From NCBI GenBank assembly GCA_034189165.1, contig JAXHVN010000044.1:46028-110027 (forward strand): a stretch of 64,000 nucleotides of DNA, read 5' to 3'. Below, piece by piece: positions 20,116 through 30,072 of the stretch. The notes under the pieces are model-generated. The model saw nothing but the letters and a program-made list of their open reading frames with translations. It did no database searches and was not told the origin of the DNA. A program made the translations under genes and the position numbers. Positions within the stretch are counted from its first letter, which is position 1. Each line of letters begins with the position of its first letter. This stretch comes from JAASSS01 sp021767745. GTDB lineage: Bacteria > Pseudomonadota > Gammaproteobacteria > UBA5335.

Positions 20116-21324
20116 TCAGCAGCAGCTATCCACCGTATCCCCCGCTTCAGGTGGAGTAACCGGCGGGGGCGCCGAGGCACTGACGGTTCGTTGAGAGATG
20201 GCTGGAACCAGCGAATTCCACTGCTTGCAGCTCGGGCACTGCCAGTAGAGTCGTCGGCTGGACAGGCCACAACTGAAACAGCGGTAGCGCTCGGCCACCG
20301 TGGCGACTTTCGCCAGCCCCTGACGCAGGGTTTCCAGCACCCCCGCCTCAACCGCAAATTCACGTCGGCACCAGCAGTCGATGAACTCCTGCAGACCGGC
20401 GAGTGTCGGCTGATCCTCCACATAAAGACGCAGCTGGACCGCGACCTCATCGCGCGGCAGGATCGAGGCCAGCAGGGGTCGTGAGGCCCGGGCCAGAGCA
20501 TTATTGTCGCTCAGCTCGCCCATCAGTCGGGTGAGCAGGCGCCGCTCGCCCTGAGGGTCGCCGCGGCTCTCGAACGCCCGTCGCAGCGGCTGCAGTACCT
20601 CGCCGACGTAACGCAGATCCTGATCGAGAACGCGGCTCCAAGCCGCGATTGCCTGGTCCAGGCACCCCTGACGCTGCGCAATCTCGCCCTGCATCATGCT
20701 GGCGCGAATGCAGTGCCAGTCGGTTGCCAGCGCATCTTGCAACGCCTGTTCCGCAGCATCCACATCGTTGCGCTCCAGATGCGTCGCCGCCGACTCGCAC
20801 AGGTACTGCGCTATCGTGCTGCGCATGGATTCGCCGGTCGCCGCCTCGATCTCCCGGGCGGTAGCGATGGCGGCCACCCAATCGCGCTCCTGCTCATAGA
20901 TCCGGCGCAACATGCCAAAGGCCTCGACGCCGAGCGAGGTGCCTCGCAACGGCAGCAACAACGCCTCGGCGCGATCGACCACGCCAGCCTTGAAATAATC
21001 GTGTGCCAACTCAAGTTGGAGCCGGGAGCGACTGTCCGCGGCAAGGTCGCCCGAATGCTCGAGCAACTCCTGATGGATTCGGATCGCCTGATCGACGTTG
21101 CCGGCACGGCGGAACATGGCGCCCAGCGCCATGCCGTGTTCCACCCCCTCGTCGGCCGTGTCGGCACGCCGTACTGCGGTTGCTGGGGAATGGGAATGGG
21201 AGAAGTCCGGGCCTGTGCGCCGGGTTCCGCGGGTAGAACCGCGGCCCTGGCGCGATGCCAGCCACCAGCCTGAGCCCGCGGCCAGCGGTAGAAGCAGGAA
21301 AAGCAGCGAAAGCGCCTCGATCAC
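20116..21324 (-). CDS. lapB: Lipopolysaccharide assembly protein B (TPR, rubredoxin-like)
   Basis: A 402-residue inner-membrane-anchored regulator of LPS synthesis (YciM), which in enteric bacteria targets LpxC for FtsH degradation. An N-terminal transmembrane helix (ALSLLFLLLPLAAGSGWWLA) is followed by TPR repeats through about residue 330 and a rubredoxin-like zinc-binding C terminus with two CxxC pairs in YRCFSCGLSS and YWQCPSCKQWNS. I chose the GTG at 21324, which overlaps the lapA stop (GTGA), as expected for the coupled lapA-lapB pair. The last 25 residues are Pro/Thr rich and end in CC. Confidence 0.94.
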   Translation of the reverse strand: MIEALSLLFLLLPLAAGSGWWLASRQGRGSTRGTRRTGPDFSHSHSPATAVRRADTADEGVEHGMALGAMFRRAGNVDQAIRIHQELLEHSGDLAADSRSRLQLELAHDYFKAGVVDRAEALLLPLRGTSLGVEAFGMLRRIYEQERDWVAAIATAREIEAATGESMRSTIAQYLCESAATHLERNDVDAAEQALQDALATDWHCIRASMMQGEIAQRQGCLDQAIAAWSRVLDQDLRYVGEVLQPLRRAFESRGDPQGERRLLTRLMGELSDNNALARASRPLLASILPRDEVAVQLRLYVEDQPTLAGLQEFIDCWCRREFAVEAGVLETLRQGLAKVATVAERYRCFSCGLSSRRLYWQCPSCKQWNSLVPAISQRTVSASAPPPVTPPEAGDTVDSCC

Positions 21325-21587
21325 GAATTCCCGCTCTGGGAGACGAGTTCCTGCGAACCCGGCGGTGGCGGAGCCTCGCGGTGCCGACGGCGCCACAGGC
21401 GGGGCATGAGCGTCAGCACCCCGAGCACCCAGCCGATCAGCATCGCGGCCAGTACCAGGATGCTGAGCGGTGCCTCGAAGGCGGCGACCCCCAAGCGGAT
21501 CGTCACATCACCGGCGTTGAGCCAGGCGAAGACCGCGCCGATCAGTGCAAAAACGAAGATCAGGCTCGCCCGCAACGGACCCTTCAT
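21321..21587 (-). CDS. lapA: Lipopolysaccharide assembly protein A (DUF1049)
   Basis: An 88-residue membrane protein of the LapA/YciS family. Two transmembrane helices are seen, [20 protein letters not shown] and [20 protein letters not shown], separated by a short loop, and a basic cytosolic stretch (RLWRRRHRE). It overlaps ihfB upstream and lapB downstream by four bases each, so the three are translated as a chain. LapA is thought to act with LapB in coordinating LPS production. Confidence 0.92.
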   Translation of the reverse strand: MKGPLRASLIFVFALIGAVFAWLNAGDVTIRLGVAAFEAPLSILVLAAMLIGWVLGVLTLMPRLWRRRHREAPPPPGSQELVSQSGNS

Positions 21588-21895
21588 GGGGCTTCATCCA
21601 AGGCCGGCATGCTTTCGCAGGCATTGACCCGCTCACGCAGTGCCTTACCCGGCTTGAAGTGCGGCACATGCTTTTCCGGCAGTGCCACGGGCTCACCCGT
21701 CCGCGGGTTGCGCCCTATGCGTGCGGGCCGATGATGCAGCGAAAAACTGCCGAATCCACGGATTTCGATACGCTCGCCACTTGCCAGCGCCTCACCCATC
21801 AGGTCGAGAACCGTGCGGATTGCCAATTCGATATCCCGGTGTTCGAGATGACCCTGAGCGCGTCCGATGCGCTCGATCAATTCCGACTTCGTCAT
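21584..21895 (-). CDS. ihfB: Integration host factor subunit beta
   Basis: A 103-residue HU/IHF-family protein, partner of Ihf[18 protein letters not shown] is the beta-subunit N terminus; [20 protein letters not shown] and [19 protein letters not shown] give the DNA-intercalating arm. The ATG at 21895 was chosen over the longer frame reaching 21949 because MTKSEL is the family's standard start. It lies 82 bases downstream of rpsA, the usual rpsA-ihfB arrangement, and overlaps lapA by four bases. Confidence 0.96.
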   Translation of the reverse strand: MTKSELIERIGRAQGHLEHRDIELAIRTVLDLMGEALASGERIEIRGFGSFSLHHRPARIGRNPRTGEPVALPEKHVPHFKPGKALRERVNACESMPALDEAP

Positions 21896-21977
21896 AAATC
21901 CTCGAGCGTCCACCCTGTTCGGGGAGCCGCCGAGCCGATACCGACGCATGCGCCGGCACCGGCCCGCATTGGCAGCT

Positions 21978-23654
21978 TCAGCTATCGCGCCGCATCTGCT
22001 CCTTGAGGAGGTCGCCGAGCGTAGTGGCCGGCGCGGAGTCGGCCTGCTGCTGGTACTCCTCCATCGCCGCCCGCTCTTCCTTCATCTCCTTGGCCTTGAC
22101 GGAGACCGTGAGATTCCGGCTGCGTCGGTCGACGCCGACGATGCGTACCTCGATCCGATCCCCCTCATTGAGGACCGAACGCGCATCCTCGACCCGCTCG
22201 CGCGCCAGCTCCGATGCCGGCAGGTACGCTTCCACGGCATCGTCGAGCACGACGACGGCACCACGCGGCTCGACGCCCTGCACCGTGGCGGTGACGATTT
22301 CACCGCGCGAATGCTGCGCCAGATAAGTCGCGAATGGATCCTGATCGAGCTGCTTGATGCCGAGCGAGATACGCTCGCGCTCCGCATCGACCTGCAACAC
22401 GACCGCTTCGACCTCGTCGCCCTTCTTGAACCGGTGCACTGCGTCCTCGCCGGCATCGTCCCAGGTGAGGTCGGACAGGTGAACCAGCCCATCGATGCCC
22501 CCATCGATGCCGACGAACACGCCGAAATCGGTGATGGACTTGATCACGCCGGAGACCCGGTCACCCTTGTTGTGCGTCTGCGCGAAATCGACCCATGGGT
22601 TCGGCATGCACTGCTTCATGCCCAGCGAGATGCGGCGGCGCTGCTCGTCGATATCGAGCACCATCACCTCGACCTCGTCGCCGATGGTCACGACCTTACC
22701 CGGATTGACGTTCTTGTTGGTCCAGTCCATCTCGGAGACGTGCACCAGACCTTCCACGCCTTCCTCGATCTCCACGAAGCAGCCGTAGTCGGTGATGTTG
22801 GTGACACGACCGAACAGGCGCGTGCCGGACGGATAGCGCCGGGCGATATCCTCCCAGGGATCGGCACCCAGCTGCTTCAGGCCGAGCGAGACCCGCTGGC
22901 GCTCGCGGTCGAACTTCAGCACCTTGACCTGCAGCTCGTCACCGACGTTGACCACCTCGGAGGGGTGCTTGACCCGCTTCCAGGCCATGTCGGTGATGTG
23001 CAGCAGACCGTCGATGCCACCAAGATCGATGAAGGCGCCGTAGTCGGTCAGGTTCTTGACGATACCCTGAACGATGTCGCCTTCCTGCAGGTTCTCCAGC
23101 AACTGCTGCCGCTCGGCGCTGTACTCTTCCTCGACCACCGCACGGCGGGAGACCACCACGTTGTTGCGACGTGGGTCCAGCTTGATGACCTTGAATTCCA
23201 GCTCCTTGCCTTCGAGATACGTCGTATCCCGAACCGGCCGGATGTCCACCAGCGAGCCGGGCAGGAAGGCCCGAATCTGCTCCAGATCGACCGTATAGCC
23301 ACCCTTCACCTTGCCGCTGATGAAGCCGGTGACGACCTCATCGTCGTTGAAGGCCTTCTCCAGGCGCGCCCAGGTACGCGCCCGCTTGGCCTTCTCACGG
23401 GACAGGATGGTAGCGCCGCGCCCATCTTCCACCGCATCCAGTGCGACTTCGACCTCGTCGCCCTCGCTCACCTCGATCTCGCCGTCCTCGTTGACGAACT
23501 GCGAAATGGGAATGATGCCTTCGGACTTGAGACCGGCATTGACGATGACATCGTCGCCACGAATGGCGATGACCTCACCCATGACCAGCGCACCCGGCTG
23601 CAGCTGCTGATGCTGCAGGCTCTGCTCGAACAGTTCCGCGAAACTTTCAGCCAT
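21978..23654 (-). CDS. rpsA: 30S ribosomal protein S1
   Basis: A 558-residue RNA-binding protein that brings mRNA to the 30S subunit. Six S1 repeats can be followed, for example [20 protein letters not shown], then [40 protein letters not shown] and [20 protein letters not shown]. It begins [14 protein letters not shown] as in gammaproteobacteria. The last repeat is followed by a charged tail with LKEQMRRDS. It lies between cmk and ihfB in the usual order; the cmk-rpsA gap is 94 bases, leaving room for its own promoter. Confidence 0.98.
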   Translation of the reverse strand: MAESFAELFEQSLQHQQLQPGALVMGEVIAIRGDDVIVNAGLKSEGIIPISQFVNEDGEIEVSEGDEVEVALDAVEDGRGATILSREKAKRARTWARLEKAFNDDEVVTGFISGKVKGGYTVDLEQIRAFLPGSLVDIRPVRDTTYLEGKELEFKVIKLDPRRNNVVVSRRAVVEEEYSAERQQLLENLQEGDIVQGIVKNLTDYGAFIDLGGIDGLLHITDMAWKRVKHPSEVVNVGDELQVKVLKFDRERQRVSLGLKQLGADPWEDIARRYPSGTRLFGRVTNITDYGCFVEIEEGVEGLVHVSEMDWTNKNVNPGKVVTIGDEVEVMVLDIDEQRRRISLGMKQCMPNPWVDFAQTHNKGDRVSGVIKSITDFGVFVGIDGGIDGLVHLSDLTWDDAGEDAVHRFKKGDEVEAVVLQVDAERERISLGIKQLDQDPFATYLAQHSRGEIVTATVQGVEPRGAVVVLDDAVEAYLPASELARERVEDARSVLNEGDRIEVRIVGVDRRSRNLTVSVKAKEMKEERAAMEEYQQQADSAPATTLGDLLKEQMRRDS

Positions 23655-23748
23655 TAAACGATCGATCCTGCTGTAATAGCGTCATGACCGGAACGACTCC
23701 CTGTCGTGCCGTTTGCTCAACATATGGCTGCACGTCCTGTGCCGCCTC

Positions 23749-24450
23749 CTAGCTGCGGGTACCCATGCCCCGCCCAGTCAAACCCCGCTCGGCCGCGAGC
23801 GTACGCACCTGCTGCAGCACCCCGGGGATGTCCAGCGTCGTCGAATCGACGACTCGTGCATCCTCTGCCGGCTGCAGCGGTGCCACTCGGCGCGTCCGGT
23901 CGCGTTCATCCCGCGCCCGAATACCAGCGGTTAACTGTCGAACATTAGCATCAAGACCCAATTGGCTCAACTGCTTGGCGCGTCGGCGAGCCCGTTCCTC
24001 CGGGCTCGCGATCAGGAACAGCTTGAGCGCCGCATCCGGAAACACGACCGTGCCCATGTCCCGACCGTCGGCGACCAGGCCCGGCGGCATGCGAAAGCGT
24101 CGCTGCCGCTCCAGCAGTGCCTCGCGCACCGGCGGATGCGCGGCCAGCCGGGAGGCCCGCTCACCAGTCGCCTCGGCACGAACCCGCGGCGTGACGTCCT
24201 CGCCGTAGAGCAGGATCCGCTCCGCCATCGCGTCGCCGTCGAAGGCAAGCTCCAGCGCCTGCGCCAACGCCGCCAGCGCATCGACCTGCGTGAGCGCCAC
24301 CGCCCGATCCTCGGCGGCGATTGCCAATACGCGGTACAGCGCGCCGCTGTCAAGGAAATGCCAGCCGAGCTCGGCCGCCAGGGCGCGGCTCACCGTGCCC
24401 TTGCCGGCACCGCTCGGTCCATCGATGCAGATGACCGGCGCCGCACTCAC
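23749..24450 (-). CDS. cmk: Cytidylate kinase
   Basis: A 233-residue P-loop kinase that phosphorylates CMP and dCMP. Walker A is GPSGAGKGTVSRALA at the N terminus; LDSGALYR contacts the nucleotide monophosphate; VADGRDMGTVVFPDAALKLF and the LID region ERARRRAKQL complete the site. The start overlaps the aroA stop (ATGA). The C terminus carries an extra GRGMGTRS tail of no known role. The cmk-rpsA junction is widely conserved. Confidence 0.96.
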   Translation of the reverse strand: MSAAPVICIDGPSGAGKGTVSRALAAELGWHFLDSGALYRVLAIAAEDRAVALTQVDALAALAQALELAFDGDAMAERILLYGEDVTPRVRAEATGERASRLAAHPPVREALLERQRRFRMPPGLVADGRDMGTVVFPDAALKLFLIASPEERARRRAKQLSQLGLDANVRQLTAGIRARDERDRTRRVAPLQPAEDARVVDSTTLDIPGVLQQVRTLAAERGLTGRGMGTRS

Positions 24451-25772
24451 GACAGGGCCGCTGCCGGCAGCAGCGCGAGTTCCAGCCCCACGGCGCCGGC
24501 ACAGTCGGCGAACCCTGGGAAGGAGGTCTCGATCGGGCCGCAGTCGGTGATGGTCACCGGCTCATGCGCCAGTGCTCCGGCCACGCTGAAGGTCATCGCC
24601 ACGCGGTGATCGCCGTGGCTGTCGACCTGCCCACCCTCGAGCGGCCCGCCTTCGATGATGATCCCGTCCGGCATGGGCGCCACGGCGATGCCGAGTGCCG
24701 CCAGGCCCTGCGCCATCACCTCGATCCGGTCGCTTTCCTTGACCCGCAGCTCGGCGGCCTCTCGCAACCGCGTCGTGCCCTTCGCGCAGGCAGCCGCCAG
24801 GAACAGGATCGGGAACTCGTCGATGGCCAGGGGCACCAGCGTCGGGGGGATCTCGATACCGTGCAGCGGTGCGTGGCGCACCCGCAGATCGGCGACCGGC
24901 TCGCCGGCCATCTCGCGGGGGTCGAGCAGCTCGATGTCCGCCCCCATCAGCTTCAGGATCTCCAGCAGCCCGGTGCGAGTGGGATTCACCCCCACCTCCC
25001 GCAGCAGCAGTTCGGAGCCGGGCACCAGTGTGGCGGCGACGATGAAGAACGCCGCCGAGGAGATATCCCCTGGCACGCCCACGGGCGCCGCGGTCAGTGC
25101 CCGGCCCGGTCGCAGAACCAGTCGCTGCGCATCCAGTCGACGCAGGTCGGCGCCGCGGGCCCGCAGCATGCGTTCGGTATGATCGCGACTCGGCCGCGGC
25201 TCCACCAGCAGGGTTTCGCCCGCGGCGCCAAGGCCGGCGAGCAACAGCGCCGACTTTACCTGCGCGCTGGCGACCGGCAGCGTGTAGCGCAGGCCAGCCA
25301 GCGGGCGCCGGCCATGCACCTGCAGGGGCGCGGTGCCATCGGCAGTCGCCTCGATGTGTGCGCCCATCTGCGTCAACGGCGCGATCACCCGGTGCATCGG
25401 TCGCCGGCTGAGGGAGCTGTCGCCCGTCAGCACACTGGTGAACGGCATGCCTGCGAGCAGGCCGGCCAGCAGTCGCATCGACGTCCCGGAGTTGCCGAGA
25501 TCCAGCGCCTGCTCCGCAGCCTGCAGGCCGTCCAGCCCGACGCCATCAATGGCGACGCGGCCCGCCTGCGGCCCCTCGATGCGCACCCCCATCGCCCGCA
25601 GGGCATCACGCGTGGCGAGGCAGTCGAGGCCATCGAGAAAGCCTTCAATCTCGGTCCGGCCCTCGCTGATGGCACCCAGCATCAGTGCCCGATGCGAGAT
25701 GGACTTGTCGCCGGGCACGCGCAATTCACCGCGCAGCGGGCCGGCAGCCGACGATCGGTAATGGATGGTCAC
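24447..25772 (-). CDS. aroA: 3-phosphoshikimate 1-carboxyvinyltransferase (EPSP synthase, class II motifs)
   Basis: A 441-residue enzyme of the shikimate pathway that transfers the enolpyruvyl group of PEP to shikimate-3-phosphate. All four short motifs used to define class II EPSP synthases are present: GDKS, SAQVK, RDHTE and NPTR. The phosphate-site loop reads LGNSGTSMRLL, so Gly is kept where the glyphosate-tolerant CP4 enzyme has Ala. I chose the GTG at 25772, which overlaps the tyrA stop by four bases; the long upstream extension is tyrA read in another frame. In pseudomonads the tyrA and aroA parts are fused; here they are separate but coupled. Confidence 0.95.
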   Translation of the reverse strand: MTIHYRSSAAGPLRGELRVPGDKSISHRALMLGAISEGRTEIEGFLDGLDCLATRDALRAMGVRIEGPQAGRVAIDGVGLDGLQAAEQALDLGNSGTSMRLLAGLLAGMPFTSVLTGDSSLSRRPMHRVIAPLTQMGAHIEATADGTAPLQVHGRRPLAGLRYTLPVASAQVKSALLLAGLGAAGETLLVEPRPSRDHTERMLRARGADLRRLDAQRLVLRPGRALTAAPVGVPGDISSAAFFIVAATLVPGSELLLREVGVNPTRTGLLEILKLMGADIELLDPREMAGEPVADLRVRHAPLHGIEIPPTLVPLAIDEFPILFLAAACAKGTTRLREAAELRVKESDRIEVMAQGLAALGIAVAPMPDGIIIEGGPLEGGQVDSHGDHRVAMTFSVAGALAHEPVTITDCGPIETSFPGFADCAGAVGLELALLPAAALS

Positions 25773-26638
25773 TCCGTTTCCTCCAGCAGGCGCCGGCGCA
25801 ATGCCCGCCCGTGCGCCAGCAACTGTTCCAGACGCGCCGGCTCGGCCGCTGCCACTGCCGCCTCCAGCGCGTCGAGATGGCGGCGATACGCCGTCAGGGC
25901 ACGCTCGACCGCCTCGCGATTGCTCAGCAGGATGTCCCGCCACATGCGCACATCGCTGCCGGCGATACGGGTCATGTCGCGCAGGCCGCCACCTATGGCC
26001 GGTGCCAGCGCGGCCGGCGACTCACCGTCCTCCAGCGTGCTGGCCAGCGCGTAGGAGAGCACGTGCGGCAGATGGCTGGTCAGTGCCAGCAGCTGATCGT
26101 GCGCCGCCGGCGACTGCTCCACCACCGTGGCGCCAAGCGCCTGCCACATCGCCCGCACGCCCGCGAGCGCGGCGGGCACCGTCTGCTCGATCGGCGTCAG
26201 GATCACCGTGCGGCCGGCGAACAGGTCGAGCTGGGCCGCCGCCGCCCCGGCGTGCTCGGTGCCGGCGATCGGATGACCCGGCACGAAGCGCGCGAACTGC
26301 GCGGGCGGGAGCACCTGCTGCGCCTGCGCCAGAAGCCATGCCTTGGTGCTGCCGACATCGGTGAGCGTCGCCTCCGCGGGCAGCGCCGGGGAGATCTCGC
26401 GCAACAGCGGCGGGATGCTGGCGACCGGTGCCGCGAGGAGCACCAGATCGGCCGCCGCCACGGCCGCCGCGGCGGAATCGGCCGCCCGATCGATCAGCCC
26501 CCGATCCAGCGCCGTCTGCAGATTGGCGGGCGTACGCCCCCAACCGACGACTTCGCCCACCCGCCCAGCGCGCTTGAGCCCGCCGGCGACCGAACCACCG
26601 ATCAGGCCGACGCCGATGACCGCCAACCGTCCGATCAT
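25769..26638 (-). CDS. tyrA: Prephenate dehydrogenase
   Basis: A 289-residue NAD(P)-dependent enzyme that converts prephenate to 4-hydroxyphenylpyruvate, or arogenate to tyrosine. The nucleotide-binding Rossmann motif VIGVGLIGGSVAGGLKRAG is at the N terminus. VLLAAPVASIPPLL, DVGSTKAWLL, VPGHPIAGTEHAGA and LTSHLPHVLSYALA are standard TyrA blocks, with the catalytic His in the last. There is no chorismate mutase or ACT domain. The start overlaps the hisC stop and the end overlaps aroA, both by four bases. Confidence 0.95.
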   Translation of the reverse strand: MIGRLAVIGVGLIGGSVAGGLKRAGRVGEVVGWGRTPANLQTALDRGLIDRAADSAAAAVAAADLVLLAAPVASIPPLLREISPALPAEATLTDVGSTKAWLLAQAQQVLPPAQFARFVPGHPIAGTEHAGAAAAQLDLFAGRTVILTPIEQTVPAALAGVRAMWQALGATVVEQSPAAHDQLLALTSHLPHVLSYALASTLEDGESPAALAPAIGGGLRDMTRIAGSDVRMWRDILLSNREAVERALTAYRRHLDALEAAVAAAEPARLEQLLAHGRALRRRLLEETE

Positions 26639-27762
26639 GCCAGCGCGGCCAGCGCCTCCAGCAGCTGCTCGTTCTCGGCCGGCAGACCCACCGTCACCCG
26701 CAGGTGCCGGGGCAGACCATAGCCGGCGAGCGGACGCACGATGACGCCGCGACGGAGCAGTGCCTGGAAGCTGGCGGCGCCCTCGCCCACCTCGACGCAC
26801 AGGAAATTCCCCGCGCTCGGCAGGGTCGCCAGCCCTAACCGCGCGAAGCCGGCTTCGAGCTGCGCCATTCCCGCCTGGTTGGCCTCGCGGGAGGCTGCCA
26901 CGTGCGCCTGATCGCCGAGCGCCGCCAGCGCTGCCGCCTGCGCCGGCCCATTCACATTGAACGGCTGGCGTATCCGGTTCAGCAGATCTGCCAGCGACGC
27001 GGCCGACAGGCCATAGCCGACCCGCAGCGCCGCCAGCCCATAGGCCTTGGAGAACGTCCGGGTCACCAGCAGGTTCGGGTAGCGCGCGAGCAGCGCCGGG
27101 CCGTGTGGATAGCCCGGCGCCGTCACGTATTCGGCATAGGCCTCGTCCAGCACGACCAGCACCGAGGCTGGGACGGCATCGAGGAATGCCGCCAATTCGG
27201 CCTCGCTCAGCCAGGTGCCGGTCGGGTTGTTCGGATTGGCGATGAAGACCACGGCGGTCCGCGCGTCGATACGCGCGGCCATCGCCGCCAGATCATGCCC
27301 GTAGGGCTGCGCCGTGCCGACCGCGCGGGCCGGGGCGATGCGCACCTCGGCGCCGCAGGCGCGCGCCGCCAGCGCGTAGATCGCGAAGGCATGCTCGCTG
27401 ACCACGGCGTTGCGGCCGGGCCCGAGCACCAGGCGCGCGATCAGCTCGAGCAGGTCGTTGGAGCCGTTGCCGAGCGTGATCGCCGCCTCCGGCAGGTCAT
27501 GGAAGGCGGCCAGCGCCGCCTTCAGCGCGGTGCCGTTGCCATCGGGGTAGCGACCGAGTTCATCCAGGCTGGCGCGTGCGGCGGCAAGCGCCGCCGGGCT
27601 CGGTCCGGCGGGATTCTCGTTCGAGGCCAGCTTGACCACGTGGCGCAGGCCGAACTCGCGCTGCACCGCCTCGATGGGGCGGCCCGGCTCGTAGGGCGAC
27701 AGTGCCCGCACGCCACCGGCGATGCCGGCCAGCCACGGCTCGCAGTCCGCCGCCGTCGTCAC
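26635..27762 (-). CDS. hisC: Histidinol-phosphate aminotransferase (HisC family, aromatic operon copy)
   Basis: A 375-residue PLP enzyme of the HisC family. SPYEPGRPIEAVQREFGL, VKLASNENPAGPSP, FIANPNNPTGTWL, VVLDEAYAEYV and the PLP-lysine segment TRTFSKAYGLAALRVGYG are visible. It lies between pheA and tyrA, with four-base overlaps on both sides, as the hisC2 copy does in pseudomonads. By analogy it may mainly serve aromatic amino-acid transamination as well as histidine synthesis. No other his genes are in the window. Confidence 0.93.
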   Translation of the reverse strand: MTTAADCEPWLAGIAGGVRALSPYEPGRPIEAVQREFGLRHVVKLASNENPAGPSPAALAAARASLDELGRYPDGNGTALKAALAAFHDLPEAAITLGNGSNDLLELIARLVLGPGRNAVVSEHAFAIYALAARACGAEVRIAPARAVGTAQPYGHDLAAMAARIDARTAVVFIANPNNPTGTWLSEAELAAFLDAVPASVLVVLDEAYAEYVTAPGYPHGPALLARYPNLLVTRTFSKAYGLAALRVGYGLSAASLADLLNRIRQPFNVNGPAQAAALAALGDQAHVAASREANQAGMAQLEAGFARLGLATLPSAGNFLCVEVGEGAASFQALLRRGVIVRPLAGYGLPRHLRVTVGLPAENEQLLEALAALA

Positions 27763-28841
27763 AGCACCGGCACCGGATAGGCGCCGAGCACGCGGAACAG
27801 GCTCGCCTGCCGCTGGACCGCCGCCAGCATGGGACGCAGCGCCGGGTCTTCCGCGTGCCCCTCCATGTCGACGAAGAAGTTGTAGTCCCAGGCCGAGCGC
27901 CGCGAGGGACGCGACTCGATCCGGCTGAGGCCGACCCCGTGTTCGGCGAACGGCGCCAGCAGACGGTGCAGCGCCCCGGGCTCGTTGCCGGTCGCCAGCA
28001 GCAGCACTGACTTGTCCTCGCCGGTGACGCCGACCGGCTCGCGCCCCAGCACGAGGAATCGCGTCGTATTCGAGGGCTCGTCCTCGATGTTCTCCGCCAG
28101 CACCTGCAGATCGTAGACCTCTGCCGCCTGCCGACTGGCGATCGCCGCCGCGCCGGCCTGCCCCGCCGCCAGCCGAGCCGCCTCACCGTTGCTGCTGACA
28201 GCCTCCTGGGCACGCCCGGCAAGGCGGGTGTCCAGCCAGCTGCGGCACTGCGCCAGCGACTGTTGGTGCGCCCGCACACGGGTGATGGCGCCGATGTCCG
28301 GCTCGCGGCTCAACAGGCAGTGATGCACCGCCAGCACGACCTCACCGCAGATCGTCAGCGGCGAACGCAGCAGTCGATCGAGCGTGTGCGTGACAGCGCC
28401 CTCGGTGGAGTTTTCCACCGGCACGACGCCATGGTGGGCCGCGCCAGACTCGACCTCGCGAAAGACCATGTCGATGGTCGGATGCGGGCAGGCGTCGACG
28501 CTGTGGCCGAAGTGCTTCAATGCGGCCGCCTCCGTGAAGGTGCCCCGCGGACCGAGATAGGCCACCTTCAGCCGCGATTCCAGGGCGAGGCAGGCCGACA
28601 TCAGCTCGCGGAACAGCCGCAGCATGGTGGCATCGTCCAGCGGGCCCTGATTGCGGGCCTTCACGGCGCGCAGGACGGCCGCCTCACGCGCCGGCCGATA
28701 GTAGGCGGGGTCGGCCTCGCCGGCCTGCTTGATGCGCGCAACCTGCTGTGCCAGCCGCGCCCGTTCGTCGATCAGTTGCTGCAGGCGCGCATCGAGCTGA
28801 TCGATCTGCTCACGCAGCTGGTCGAGAGAGGGGATGTTCAC
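27759..28841 (-). CDS. pheA: Bifunctional chorismate mutase / prephenate dehydratase (P-protein)
   Basis: A 360-residue bifunctional enzyme making phenylpyruvate from chorismate. Residues 1-90 form the AroQ-type mutase (LDQLREQIDQLDARLQQLID, ERARLAQQVARIK). Residues about 95-270 are prephenate dehydratase (VAYLGPRGTFTEAAALKHFG, VVPVENSTEGAVTHTLDRLL, TTRFLVLGREPV). Residues about 275-355 form the ACT regulatory domain with GNEPGALHRLLAPFAEHGVG and LSRIESRPSR, the expected Phe-binding GALV and ESRP equivalents. It is coupled to hisC by an ATGA overlap. Confidence 0.96.
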   Translation of the reverse strand: MNIPSLDQLREQIDQLDARLQQLIDERARLAQQVARIKQAGEADPAYYRPAREAAVLRAVKARNQGPLDDATMLRLFRELMSACLALESRLKVAYLGPRGTFTEAAALKHFGHSVDACPHPTIDMVFREVESGAAHHGVVPVENSTEGAVTHTLDRLLRSPLTICGEVVLAVHHCLLSREPDIGAITRVRAHQQSLAQCRSWLDTRLAGRAQEAVSSNGEAARLAAGQAGAAAIASRQAAEVYDLQVLAENIEDEPSNTTRFLVLGREPVGVTGEDKSVLLLATGNEPGALHRLLAPFAEHGVGLSRIESRPSRRSAWDYNFFVDMEGHAEDPALRPMLAAVQRQASLFRVLGAYPVPVL

Positions 28842-28868
28842 GCTCGCTGGCCCGACTCGTGCCGGCGT

Positions 28869-30032
28869 CTACAGGGTGCGGACGCGCAGCACGCCATCGA
28901 TGCCGCGCAGGCGCTCGCAGGTCGCCTCCGTCAGCGCCTGATCGACATCCACCAGCGTGTAGGCGATCTCACCCCGCGATTTGTTGAGCATGTCGAGAAT
29001 GTTCAGGCCCGAATCGGCCAGCGCCGAGGAGATCTGCCCCAGCATGTTGGGGATGTTGGCATTGATGATGCTCACCCGGTGCCCGGCCGTGCGCGGCAGG
29101 ACCGTCTCGGGGAAGTTCACCGAATTGGTGATGTTGCCGTTCTCCAGATAGTCGCGGACCTGGCGGGCCACCATCATCGCGCAGTTCTCCTCCGCCTCGG
29201 TGGTGGAGGCGCCGAGGTGTGGCAGCGCGATCACGCCGTCATGGTCGATCAGCTCGCGGGTCGGGAAATCGGTCACATAACGCTGCAGCTGCCCCTGCTC
29301 CAGGGCCGTCATTACGAGCGCGGGATCGACGATGCCCTCGCGCGCGAAGTTCAGCAGCACCGCCCCGGGCTTCAGCTGACCCAGGCGGGTCGCATCGAGC
29401 AGGTTGCGGGTACTGTCCAGCAGCGGCACGTGCAGCGAGATGAAATCGGCCTGCCCGAGCGCCTGCTCGAGGCTCGCCGCCTGATCGACCTCGGCCGACA
29501 GCTGCCAGGCCCGCGATACCGTGATCTTCGGATCGTAGCCGATCACCTGCATGCCGAGCCCGACAGCCGCGTTCGCGACCTTCACGCCGATCGCCCCGAG
29601 TCCGATCACGGCCAGCGTCCGCCCCGGCAGCTCGTGGCCGACGAACCGCTTCTTGCCGGCCTCGACGACCTTGTTCAGCGCATCACCCTGCCCTTCGAGG
29701 CCGGCGACGAATTGCAGTGCCTGCGGCAGGTTGCGGGCGGCCAGCAGCATGCCCGCGATGACCAGCTCCTTGACGGCGTTGGCGTTGGCGCCGGGCGTGT
29801 TGAACACCGGCACACCGAGCTCGGTCAGACGCGGCACCGGGATATTGTTGACTCCGGCCCCCGCGCGACCGACCGCCTGCACGCTCGCCGGCAGGTCCAT
29901 CTCGTGCATGTTGTGCGAACGCAGCAGCACGGCGTCCGGCGTCGCGACGTCGGCACCATACTCGTACTGTGTCGGCGGCAGCAGCGCGAGGCCCTTTGGC
30001 GAGATGTTATTCAATGTCTGGATGCGAAACAT
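28869..30032 (-). CDS. serA: D-3-phosphoglycerate dehydrogenase
   Basis: A 387-residue NAD-dependent dehydrogenase for the first step of serine synthesis. AVGRAGAGVNNIPVPRL gives the substrate loop; LAVIGLGAIGVKVANAAVGL is the Rossmann motif; LNFAREGIVDPALV and ALPHLGASTTEAEENCAMM hold the catalytic Arg and His. A C-terminal ACT domain (HRVSIINANIPNMLGQISSA) may bind serine. It lies between serC and pheA; in the pseudomonad version of this gene block as I know it, serA is elsewhere, so its presence here joins both early serine steps. Confidence 0.95.
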   Translation of the reverse strand: MFRIQTLNNISPKGLALLPPTQYEYGADVATPDAVLLRSHNMHEMDLPASVQAVGRAGAGVNNIPVPRLTELGVPVFNTPGANANAVKELVIAGMLLAARNLPQALQFVAGLEGQGDALNKVVEAGKKRFVGHELPGRTLAVIGLGAIGVKVANAAVGLGMQVIGYDPKITVSRAWQLSAEVDQAASLEQALGQADFISLHVPLLDSTRNLLDATRLGQLKPGAVLLNFAREGIVDPALVMTALEQGQLQRYVTDFPTRELIDHDGVIALPHLGASTTEAEENCAMMVARQVRDYLENGNITNSVNFPETVLPRTAGHRVSIINANIPNMLGQISSALADSGLNILDMLNKSRGEIAYTLVDVDQALTEATCERLRGIDGVLRVRTL

Positions 30033-30072
30033 GACGGTCCCGGAAGAAGATAGGGTTTGAGGGCGCGCCGGC

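Noticed and set aside
21867..23657. 596-codon plus-strand frame opposite rpsA
   Set aside because: Antisense shadow of S1 codons, with no domain resemblance.
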